A stretch of DNA of 64,000 nt, from NCBI GenBank assembly GCA_002794465.1, contig MTSL01000072.1, forward strand, positions 32,052-96,051. The letters run 5' to 3'. The notes under the pieces were generated by a model. That model saw nothing but the letters and a program-made list of their open reading frames with translations, did no database searches and was not told where the DNA came from. Position numbers and translations under genes: made by a program. The stretch is from Paramicrosporidium saccamoebae (taxonomy: Eukaryota; Rozellomycota). This document shows positions 42,481 to 52,412 of the stretch, piece by piece. Numbering within the stretch: the stretch's first letter is position 1; every line of letters begins with the position of its first letter.

Positions 42481-42942
42481 TTACAACGGCTTGAAGATCT
42501 GGGCCTCCTTTAACTGTTCCAGTTTCCGCTTATCCTCCTCAAACTTTCTCCTCAGCTCGTCCAACTGTTGCGTGCGTTGGGAACGGGCCGAGAACTTGTA
42601 AAAGTTGGGCAATATTTTGGGCTCTTTTGCGTCGGGTGCAGAGGGTTCACTGCTATCGAATACTTTTGGTTTCTTGCTGACCACCGTCATAAAACCATCC
42701 TCATCAGGTCCGTCGGCCTTGGCCAGCATCTCCTCGCGATGCTTGCGCTCAGTTTCTTCATATGCCTCCATCTGTTCATTCACCTGTTCTTCAAAATCAT
42801 CCAGCGGCCTTCGGTCTGCAAAATATGCTCGTATGTATTCTATATATCAGCAGAGACGACCTTGATAGTTACTTATCAATACAGAATTGTCTGTGGACGC
42901 GTCTTGTTCAGCAAGTCGTGCAGTCTGTCTCTTCTTTGCCAT
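42481..42942 (-). CDS. rrp7: Rrp7-like ribosome biogenesis protein lacking the RRM
   Basis: Exons 42942-42873 and 42839-42481 (33-nt intron); 142 residues. It corresponds to the C-terminal Rrp7 domain: IRAYFADRRPLDDFEEQVNEQME, DEDGFMTVVSKK, then NFYKFSARSQRTQQLDELRRKFEEDK and a final IFKPL, as in human RRP7A. The N-terminal RNA-recognition domain of normal Rrp7 (about 280-300 residues) is absent; exon 1 encodes only a short basic leader (MAKKRQTARLAEQ). Rrp7 acts in 40S assembly. The upstream gene's start is only 50 bases from this gene's stop. Confidence 0.8.
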
Positions 42943-43180
42943 TTTCAGTTTCCAGGGTAGCCCAAGCCTAAGTGTTTGCGAACGAGTCTGTCCATAGACC
43001 AGTGTTAAGCGTTAAGTGTTAAATAGCACCCTCCCATGATTGGTGCCCTTGATCCAGACAGCTGTCCTATAATTCAAATCAATAACTTACAATACAGATA
43101 AGTGGCTCACAATCCAGATGTATCACATCTTTTAATAAAGAAATAATCCCTTTCAACTAATAGGTTCACTGTTACAAATT

Positions 43181-44585
43181 TCACAGTGCTTTATTTAGTA
43201 AATCTTCGATATCTTCTACCTCCCGGGGGACAGCGGCCGTCAAGTTAATACATCCAGTGTCGGTTAAGACGAGATCGTCTTCAATACGAATACCAATGCC
43301 ATGAAACCGCGTCGGATACTGTTCTTCTGCTGGTACATATAAACCAGGCTCAATAGTGATGGCCATCCCCGACCTCAGTTGTTCATCATAGCTGATGCTG
43401 GGACAGTCGTGTAAATCTAGTCCAATGTAGTGCCCAATGCTGTGGGGAAAGAGCCTGTGAACACATTTCTGCGGATTGGCGAATCCAAGAGCGCCGAGCT
43501 CATCTATAAACAGTACAGTTGCCACGCTATTCAGAGCATTTAGGCTCAGATCGGGGAATTGCGGCCATTTGGATACGGCCTGTATGCAACGCTGCTGGGT
43601 CCTCAGAACGGCTTCATATAATTCTCTTTGAGCAGCAGTGAACCTACCGGAAATGGGCCATGTGCGTGTAATATCGCTGCAGTAACCATTCACCTTGGCG
43701 CCGGCATCCATAAGGACCATTGAATCGCTCTCAATTAAACGGTCGTTTCTGACGTAGTGGATAATGTTTGCCCTGTCTCCACCAGCCACTACAGGGACGT
43801 ATGCTAGTCCAGATGCGCCGCCAAGTTTCGCCTCGAATTCCATCTTGGCTGCAAGACTGGATTCCTGACGGCAACCTTTACTCCATCTCATCGTCTCGCG
43901 AAACGCGTCTGCCCCCACTTTGCCAGCATTCTGCATCAAATTTTGCTCCAAGGGCGACTTGATTAGTCTTTGCTGGTGAAGAATATCTTTTACAGGCTTT
44001 GCCCCTTCAACAATATCGATGCAGGAATTCTCGTCAATATCGACCAAGTGTGGCCTTTTCAGTTTTAGAAACTCTCGAAGCATTTGAAAGGGCCGAGACT
44101 ACAAATCATGTGTTTGGCGGAATTGGTACCTCTTGGATTCCAAAATGGTTCTTGACCGCGGCATGATCGGCACGTGGACCGGACCAAAGCAGAGAATGCT
44201 CGTCATTTCCCTCGATAAACAGGGTCTCTGACACAGTGCCCTCTGAATCCTTTTCCATAACCAACGCCGAGTTGGGCTCCTCGAAACCTGTCAAATACAG
44301 CAAGTTGTTATTTTGTTGATAGGGATAGCTAGTCATGAGCTAGCAGACGGTAGGGATACAAGATATTCAAGCTAGAGTAGCGAGTCTTGTATGCAGGAAT
44401 CACGGCCACTGTATTTGGGGGCAAGGCTTTCCCAAAGCGCCGTCTCCGTTGTTGAAACTCTTCACGTGTTAGACCCGATGTCACTGACAATTAGCCCAAC
44501 AGTGTGAAATACCGTGCCCTGCCTCCACCAGATGCGGATGCGTCCTGTGATACGGCTGTCCTATGGCTTTAGCCATGGACGACAT
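43181..44585 (-). CDS. icp55: mitochondrial-type aminopeptidase P (XPNPEP3/Icp55)
   Basis: Four exons (44585-44513, 44483-44360, 44328-44130, 44098-43181), introns 29, 31 and 31 nt; 437 residues. The N-terminal AMP_N domain is rebuilt by the first three exons (GQPYHRTHPHL, GLTREEFQQRR, YPYQQNNNLLYLTGF). The catalytic pita-bread domain has its metal ligands in MDAGAKVNGYCSDITRTWP, HSIGHYIGLDLHD, ITIEPGLY and GIGIRIEDD. Icp55 trims a residue from proteins after presequence removal. No clear presequence precedes GQPYHRT, so targeting is uncertain. Start 44576 is an alternative. Confidence 0.93.
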
Positions 44586-44631
44586 ACATCTAGTCACACT
44601 CATTGCTAAAGAAATTGTTTTTTATTCACAC

Positions 44632-45237
44632 TTAGGAGGGCAATTCGGGAACCGGAACCTGGATGTACTCTTGCTCTCCACAATTCTCCCACCACGCCGG
44701 AAGAATGCGAATAAGCAGCGCCACATGCAGGGTCAAGACGACACCGAGACCAACGGCCGAGTGGTAGAAACAACGGTCGTAGGGCATTCCAGAGACGTAG
44801 AGATGCAATCCGTAGAATCCGTATACCAATCCACCAAGATACACCACCAGTCCAGATAGACGATGCAACTTTTGAAGTGCCGGTCGGGCATTTCCTCCAT
44901 CATGTGGAACAAAGAAGATCCACAGACCAGCCAATGCCTGAAGCAGGATCAGTGCATCAAGAACCATGCCAAGTAGCTGATGGGGTCCTACGAAGCGGGG
45001 GTCGGTGATTGAATGGGCCATGACTGCAGCGGAGAGGATAGTTGCGGTGGCCGCTACCATGATGATAGCGTGGTAGTAGTGCCAGTTGGTACAGTGCTTT
45101 CTTCCCACTGTGCCTACCCAGATGCCTGCGGGTACAAGTACAAGCCAGCCAATAGCCATCATAATGGCATGGGTGGCGATCATAGCTGCCTGATCAATCA
45201 ACACTGTGTTCACGGTCACGATAGTTGCGCTGTTCAT
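44632..45237 (-). CDS. cytochrome b561-like membrane protein
   Basis: 201 residues from the ATG at 45237, with about six membrane helices. Paired His residues placed for two b-haems: IATHAIMMAIGW and HYYHAIIM on one side, KLHRLSGLVVYL and LHVALL on the other. This is the plan of the b561/ferric-reductase-like transmembrane family that moves electrons across membranes (ascorbate or other donors). The DOMON domain often attached to such proteins is absent. AATAAA stands 8 bases after the stop. CCAAT-type words lie about 60-90 bases upstream of the start. Confidence 0.78.
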   Translation of the reverse strand: MNSATIVTVNTVLIDQAAMIATHAIMMAIGWLVLVPAGIWVGTVGRKHCTNWHYYHAIIMVAATATILSAAVMAHSITDPRFVGPHQLLGMVLDALILLQALAGLWIFFVPHDGGNARPALQKLHRLSGLVVYLGGLVYGFYGLHLYVSGMPYDRCFYHSAVGLGVVLTLHVALLIRILPAWWENCGEQEYIQVPVPELPS

Positions 45238-45383
45238 GACTTTGCGTCGCACACCCCAAACCGGCGCTTTTATCTCTTGTTTTCGTGTTTGAAGAACGAT
45301 TGGCTGAACCTGCCGCTGTTGCACAAAGGACCAATGGCGCAAAATACATGATTTAATTGGTGGAATTTGGTGGAATGTACAAG

Positions 45384-48300
45384 CTAATTAGATGAGGGCG
45401 AATCAGGAGGCGGAGAGTGTTCTTCCAAAAGAATAGGGAGCGGAAGCTGTTTTGGCGTCACTGCCGATTCTATTGGTGACTGCATTCCCACTGACGATCC
45501 CACCGAGTTGGACCGCATCTTGTGTCGTCCAGCGAGTGGTTTGGGATACACCTAGAAATAAAGACTAGTAACAAATCATACCACGTAGAGATGCTCGGGA
45601 TTGGGCAGGCCTTTGAGATGAGTCAGACCCAGATCGAAAATTGCAATATCAGGTCGCTCCTTTTCTGACATCCTCATATACATGTCCCGGATGGTGTCGG
45701 TAATGTGAATTTGTCCTCCATCGGCAAGTGCACTCACCCTCGCCGCAATAATCATGTGAACGCCATGGTAATCCATCCGACGGGCAACCTTGTCTTCCTC
45801 ATCATCGGTCATTCCGAAATGGATTCCCATTCTGATAGAGAGTCCTCGATAGAGGAGACTGCCATCAGAGTCGTAGACAGGGGCGGCAACGGGAGAGTTG
45901 AGAATCTCACGGGGCCAATCATTCTCAATAAACTGCTGCTGGACAGCCACACAGAATCGGAGGGCATTGATTCCGGACTGGAAGGCCACTACAAAGGCGT
46001 CGCCTTCAGTTTTGACCTCATATCCTCCATGGATCCTCATTAGTCGACGCATACTGTTATTATGCTGTCTAGTGGCCACTCTCATGGCGTTGGGAAGCAT
46101 CGACCAAAGTTTGGTGGATTCTTTAATGTCGGTAAATACAAATGCACAGGGAGGCTTTGGAGGAGGGATCTCATCCTCCAAACGCGACAGAACCTGATCA
46201 TCGAACATGTCACGACGGAAGGCATTGCGTCTCCGTTCCGCCACTGCTGCTCCACCTTCGTGTTGGGTGGTGATGCCACGGAAATCCACAAACATAATCT
46301 TCATGCTGTCTGCCACCCCGCGAGCAATTGCCATGTCTCGAAGCTTCTGTACTGCAACATCCGGATCCGATCTCTCTTTCCGGGCCACATCCACCGCCAT
46401 CTGATAAGACATTACCTGCCAGAACGAATTGGTCGCAATGAGAACAAACTCGTCTGTGGGACCCAGCAACACTTCATTAATACTTGGATTGGCGTTCACG
46501 TAGGGAAGCAAATGGTGGTTTCCAAATGCCCTTGTTATAGGCATGTCGCCTTCAACTTGGCCCTGTAGCGAAATGAAGCCACCGAGAACCCTAATTCTCT
46601 TCTGTTCCCCTCTGGCCCAGGGATGATGTTTGGTTGTCAGAACGTATGCTGTTCCTTCACGTGAAAGCACAGCCATTGTGTCGCCGACATTGGCAATGAG
46701 CAGTTGATTTTCCAAGAGATATAAAAGACAAGCTGTCGACCATCTGCACATGTCTATTGGTTGGGTGCTCAGATCGCGGTTGGTGGACAAGAAGGCCCTT
46801 CTGATTGCTGTGGAGAATTCTTCACCTTGACGCAACCGTCGCAATTCTAGCTTGAGATTATCCGCGAGGGTATCGTTGAGGTAGGAGGAGACAAAGTCGT
46901 GGCCACGACCATCAAACAATCCAACTAAATGATCCTTCTCCTGGCCCATATATGTGCGTATCACAAATTCAGCCAAATCGAAAATGATCTCTCTCCCACA
47001 GTACTCGGCCACGGCAACCTTTAGTCCTCCTTGTTCTTCAGACATGCGTGTTTGCAGATTGGTCATGTCGTCGGGAAGACATAACGGTGACACTTGGACA
47101 TTGGTGAGATCCAAGAGACGGAGCTTGTTCATTGACTTGAAATCTGTCAGCGTCCTCTCGAGCGGAGTGTTGGATTGCTGTCCAAAATTTGCCTTGATCT
47201 CTAGTTTCCGGTTGTTGGCCAAATTCAAGTACTGGAGAGCCGAGTTAAAGTTCCAGTTCCAGTCGTACGGCCAATTTGAAATATTGTACTTTAGGACATT
47301 GGACTGCACGTCAAATACGGCGAGCTCCTCGTTCTTTCCTAGCTCTGCTGGCAGATTTGCCAGCTTATTGCCATTAATAAACAGCATCCTGACGGAACGA
47401 CAGCGGTCCACAGCTTCGGGGAAGGAGGTGAGTCCATTTCCGGACAGATACAGTTCAACAAGCTTTGGCATGTCTCGAAGAGTATCGTCCAAGTCAAATA
47501 GTCGGTTATACGAAAGATTCAGCACCCGGAGTTCTGTGAATAGCTCAATGACGTTTCCTACCGTGTCGGCAAGACGGTTATCAGCAGCCAAGAATTCTTC
47601 CAGACATTGTCTAAGAGGAGGCGCCTCTAATCCATAAGGTGGCTCTGGAAAAGAGGTCAGAAAGTTGGAGCTCACATTCAGCATCCGTAATGCGGGAGCT
47701 TTCCAAATATCAGCAGTGATAGTGCGAATATTGTTTGTGTGGAGTTGCAGATACGATAGCTTTTTAAGCTGGGCAAAGTGCAAATTAATCTCGACAATGC
47801 TATTGCTGTGAGCAGTCAGACACTCCAAATTGGTAAGCTGATTAATCGATTGGGGCAATTTGGTGAGCTCGTTCTGCTGAATTCCCAGAATTTCCAAGTT
47901 GCTCATGTACGTGAAAATGTCATCTGGGAGAGATACAATCTTGCTGCAGGACAGGTTTAGTCGTTTGAGACCGTACATGAAATCAGTAACATTCATCCCA
48001 GTTAGGGCGTTGTTGGCACAACTGAGGCTGTTGACATGCGGCCAACGAGGACAGGAAATGTCAGACAGATTATTGTGGTCGAGGGATATTTCGTAAAGTG
48101 AGGTAATCTTGTCTAAACCCTCGGTCTTATACAGCAAGTTTCCACGAATGTCCAGTTGTCTCAGATGAAGCAGCTGCTGTATACTCGGATTCAACGATTC
48201 GATTGCATTCCCAACAAGGATCAAGCTGCGTAAAAAGCTGAGGTTGGTTATTTCTTCTGGAACCGTAGTGATTCTATTGAATGATGCATTAAGTTCTCGG

Positions 48301-49750
48301 AGATCCTTCATTCCCCAAATGCAGGGACTCAACTCGGCAAGATAATTACTAGACACATCGAGACACCTCAACGTCTTTAGTTCGGCCAAACAATCTGGCA
48401 TGGCTTTGATACGATTACAAGAGACATTGAGGTGGGTGAGACGCGGTAGCTGGATCAAAGCGGCCAGCGCATCTCCCTCCAGATAATTTGACGAGAGATC
48501 AAGATGAGTGATGCTTGGACAGATCAATATGGAAGATGGAATTGTAGTCAGCAAATTCCCAATCAACCTCAATAATCGCAGGCTTTCTAGCATTTCAAAG
48601 AGATCATCAGGCAGCGTCAACAAGGTATTTCGCGACAAATCAATGTACTCTAATGTCTTGGTATTCAAAAACATTGATGTTGGCATCACTGATAGATTGA
48701 CGTCGGCAAGATATGCAGAGCGCTCAGTTATCCTGGCACGACCATTTCCAGAGATGGACATTCGGGGACGAGGAGAGGCAGCAGATTTGTTGGATGGATT
48801 CTCAGTGAAATCCTCTGATCGAGGGGGAGCAGGCGGATACTCCCGAAAGATGAACCGACAACAATACGAATGGTCCTCGCGTGCAATCTTTGTCAAATGA
48901 TCAGTATCCTCATAGCCGATAGTCATCAAATAGCCCCGAAGCATCTGCACCGGCTTGTCGCCGTGTTCTAACAATCTCTCAGTGTTCCGATGCACAACAT
49001 ACAGGCGGAACCGACTCATATCTCGTTGAGAGGTAAACTTGTGCATCATTATGGTGCACAGTTGGGCGGCCGTAACATCTAGTTCGCAAGATACGGTTAC
49101 ATATGTATAGCCCGAACTGGCCACAACTTTGGACACGACGCCGTCTGCATTTTCGACCGGCTTAAAGACGCGGATAGCCCACATATTCTCCAAATCGGTA
49201 CCCTTATCCGTTGAGGATCTCCTAGGGCGGGGATTGACAGCATATGTCTCGCGACTCATAAAGCCCCAAGAACTGGGCGATTGCCAGCTGTAATCTTCCT
49301 TATCGCCCGAGGGTGGGCTGGTGCTGCTTGACTCGCCTTTTTCGCGCTGCTCAAAAAAGTCCTGGATGTCGCGGCGCATCTCGGCCTGTCTGGGATTGTC
49401 GCATTCCTCCACTGCGGACGCCAGTGGCGGGCATACCGGAAGAAACTACCAATCAGTCACACCAAACTAATTAATACCTCAGTCTCTGGCGACCTATTAC
49501 CTTCACTCTTTGTCGTGTCTTCCTTGCGAATTTTCCCAAAAAAAGGAAACCTCCACTTGCGACTCTTACCGGCAGAATCTGTGGGCGAGTTGCCACTCTC
49601 TCGACGTTCCACTGGCGGCGGCTCAGGAACCGCCTCTGGAATCACCGAATACTTTCGTCGCGCAAGTGCTGGGTCGCTAGAGCTTAAAGGCGAGCTGTAT
49701 AGGCCAGGAGTAGAGAATTTTCGTTGAGAGGACGATGGTCTGTCATCCAT
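45384..49750 (-). CDS. cyr1: fungal-type adenylate cyclase (RA-LRR-PP2C-like-cyclase)
   Basis: Exons 49750-49478, 49445-45582 and 45551-45384 (introns 32 and 30 nt); 1434 residues. Order: Ser/Pro-rich N-terminus; Ras-association domain (about 170-290, WAIRVFKPVENADG..VVHRNTERLLEHG); about 20 leucine-rich repeats (about 330-860); PP2C-like domain (about 880-1150, GLFDGRGHDFVSSYL); class III cyclase domain (about 1180-1380, FVFTDIKESTKLW, VKTEGDAFVV); C-terminal tail across the last intron (HLYVVYPKPLAGRH). It makes cAMP and in yeast is driven by Ras and glucose signals. Smaller than yeast Cyr1 (2026) because the N-terminus is short. Confidence 0.96.
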
Positions 49751-49799
49751 CCTCCTATTGCCGATTTTGGAGCCATATGATTGGTAGCTCTGATGTATC

Positions 49800-49983
49800 T
49801 GTCGATCCGGTGGGATGGTTAGCTGGGTATTTGTGATTCTGCGACCAAATGCGGAATGCCTAGCTGGGTGATACGTGGTGGATCAAATGTGAAAGGACTA
49901 GTTGGGCAATTGTTATTATGCAGCCAAATGCATAATGACTAGCTGGATGATTGTCATTATGCGGCCAGATGTGGAGCGACTCG
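49800..49983. repeat. 41-bp tandem repeat running into the assembly gap
   Basis: At least four units of the type AGCTGGATGATTGTCATTAT followed by GCGGCCAGATGTGGAGCGACT, spaced about 39-41 bases. The array begins upstream of the adenylate cyclase start and continues to the first N. Confidence 0.82.
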
Positions 49984-50205
49984 NNNNNNNNNNNNNNNNN
50001 NNNNNNNNNNNNNNNNNNNNNNNNNNNNNNNNNNNNNNNNNNNNNNNNNNNNNNNNNNNNNNNNNNNNNNNNNNNNNNNNNNNNNNNNNNNNNNNNNNNN
50101 NNNNNNNNNNNNNNNNNNNNNNNNNNNNNNNNNNNNNNNNNNNNNNNNNNNNNNNNNNNNNNNNNNNNNNNNNNNNNNNNNNNNNNNNNNNNNNNNNNNN
50201 NNNNN
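49984..50205. other. assembly gap of 222 Ns
   Basis: All bases are N. It separates the 41-bp repeat from the first visible exon of the DEAH helicase, whose start codon and N-terminus lie inside it. The true length may differ. Confidence 0.99.
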
Positions 50206-50247
50206 GCCAGTGTATTGATTCTTGTCCAGTCGTTTAACGGTGTTTAG

Positions 50248-52128
50248 TCAAGGATGCGATTTTGGAACTGTATGAAAGACACAATGTTCTTTTAATTATT
50301 GGCGAGACTGGGAGCGGCAAGACTACTCGTATAAAGAACATTTTCGTTTGTTAACCCACTAGAAATCCCAAAATACATTTACGAGCACAACAAAGCGACG
50401 GGAAAGGCTGGTAAAAATGAGCTGATAGCTGTAACCCAGCCCAGAAGGGTGGCCGCAATGTCCCTAGCCAAACGTGTTGCCGAGGAGATGGATACTAAAC
50501 TCGGAGGTCTCGTTGGCTACAGCGTCCGTTTCGATGAAATGACCAGCGCAGCCACCCGAATCAAATTTGTCACGGACGGCATGTTGTTGCGCGAGGTGCT
50601 TTCCGATCCTTTGCTCCGTCGATATTCGACAATCGTACTGGACGAGGCCCATGAACGCACTCTGCGGACAGATATTCTATTTGGTATTGTGAAGAGGCTG
50701 CAGTCAAGTAGACCGCTCAAAGTTGTTGTTATGAGCGCTACGTTGAATCCAACAAAGTTTCTGAATTTCTTTGACGATGCAAAGCTGTATCGAGTGCCTG
50801 GACGACAATTTGCAGTCCGTCTCTTTTACACCTGCGAAGCACAACGGGACTATTTGGATGCGACTGTGCTTTCGATTGTCCAGCTGCACATGGAGCGACC
50901 TGAAGGCGATATCTTAGTGTTCCTGACTGGACAGGAAGAGATTGAGGCAGTGGCACGACTCCTTGAGGAGCACTCGGATGCTCTGGGGACTATGAAACTA
51001 CAAGTGACCCCCATCTATGCTTCCTTGCCAGCCCATCAGCAAATGGCCGTATTTGCGCGTCCGCCAAAGGGAACACGAAAGGTGATTCTTGCAACTAACA
51101 TTGCCGAAACGTCCATTACAATTCCTGGGATCCGCTATGTAATTGATCCTGGATTTGTGAAGATGCGTCTCTTTACTCCCCGGACCGGCGTTGAGACATT
51201 GTCAGTGCGGCCAGTGTCGCGAGCAAGTGCTCGTCAAAGATGCGGTCGGGCTGGGCGTGAGCAGGAAGGAGAGTGCTATCGACTCTTTTTGGAAGACTCT
51301 TTCCGCTCTTTGGACGAAGATACTCCACCAGAAATTCTGCGGTCGAATTTGGCCAATGTTGTGCTGATTATGAAAGCCAGTGGCATCGATGACGTTGTTG
51401 GCTTTGACTATCTTGATCCTCCGGCAGTGGATTCGCTAAAGCGTGGATTAGAAGAACTATTGTATCTCGGGGCGCTCAATCAGGAAGGAGGTTTGACTGA
51501 ACATGGCCGACTGATGGCCGAATGTCCTCTCATTCCTCCTCTCTCGCGCGTTCTCTTGGAGGCCTGCAAGCTCAAATGCAGCGATGAGGTGATTACCATT
51601 TTGGCAATGCTTTCTGCAGACGCCATATTCCATTCGTCTAGTGGAGACCGCGAATCGTCAGGAAATGCCAAAAAGGCCTTTACTCACAAACACGGTGACC
51701 ACATGATGCTTCTGAATGTATATAAGGGCTACTTGGCAAGTCGTGGAGATGCACGTTGGTGTCGCGATAATTTTCTGGATGTTCGTGCCCTGAAAACGGC
51801 CACCGATGTACGCAACCAACTCGTTCAATTTTGCGAAAAACACAAGCTGGCCGTAGTGCCAACCATTGATCCTGCAAACATCCCCAAAGCATTTGCGGCG
51901 GGGTATTTCATGCAATGCGCTTATCGCCAAGCTGATGGAGTGTTCAAGACTCTGATGGGTCGTCAGACAGTGCACATTCATCCATCATCAATTCTGCATG
52001 GCCAGAAGCCTGATTGCGTAATTTACCATGAACTGACAATGACAACCAAGTGCTACCTGCGCAATGTAAGCATAGTAGAGCCATCTTGGGTGGCCGAGTA
52101 CTCCAAAGCCGCCCGACTTGGGCCATAG
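50248..52128 (+). CDS. DEAH-box RNA helicase, 5' end missing in gap
   Basis: Visible exons 50248-50328 and 50363-52128 (34-nt intron, branch GTTAAC); an acceptor TTTAG at 50243-50247 shows a further upstream intron. About 615 residues are seen. Motifs: [11 protein letters not shown] joined to QIPKYI over the intron, [40 protein letters not shown], then winged-helix, ratchet and OB domains ending [20 protein letters not shown]. This is the DHX/Prp22-like family used in splicing or ribosome biogenesis; DHX33 and DHX35 types are both possible. Too little of the N-terminus is visible to decide. Confidence 0.9.
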
Positions 52129-52184
52129 AACAACAATTAGAGTTTGTCAAAGAATATATCAATAGATTACGAATAAAGGGTCTC

Positions 52185-52412
52185 TTGATAATGAGTGGTC
52201 CATGGTCTGTACTCTCTAGCATGTCATCTTTAGTTTGCAATCTGTACTCTGCATCCAGTAATTTTTATTCTGTATTCTGTAGTGTGTAATCTGTGGTCTA
52301 CAAACCATGATTTACAATCTACTATCAATGGTTAACGACACGCATCAAGGGTCTTTGCTACAACTTTTAACCCAGGGATCAAGGGTCTTTGCTGCAGCTT
52401 TCATTAATGGGA
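52185..52412. repeat. degenerate AATCTGTA-type repeats and a 34-bp direct repeat
   Basis: From 52200 to 52330 words such as TCTGTACTCT, AATCTGTACTCTG and TTCTGTATTCTG recur with irregular spacing. From about 52345 a 34-bp unit beginning ATCAAGGGTCTTTGCT occurs twice in tandem, and the second copy contains the APC1 start codon. Confidence 0.65.

Noticed and set aside
42568-42960. 130-codon plus-strand frame over Rrp7
   Set aside because: Antisense shadow of a gene with clear family identity on the minus strand.
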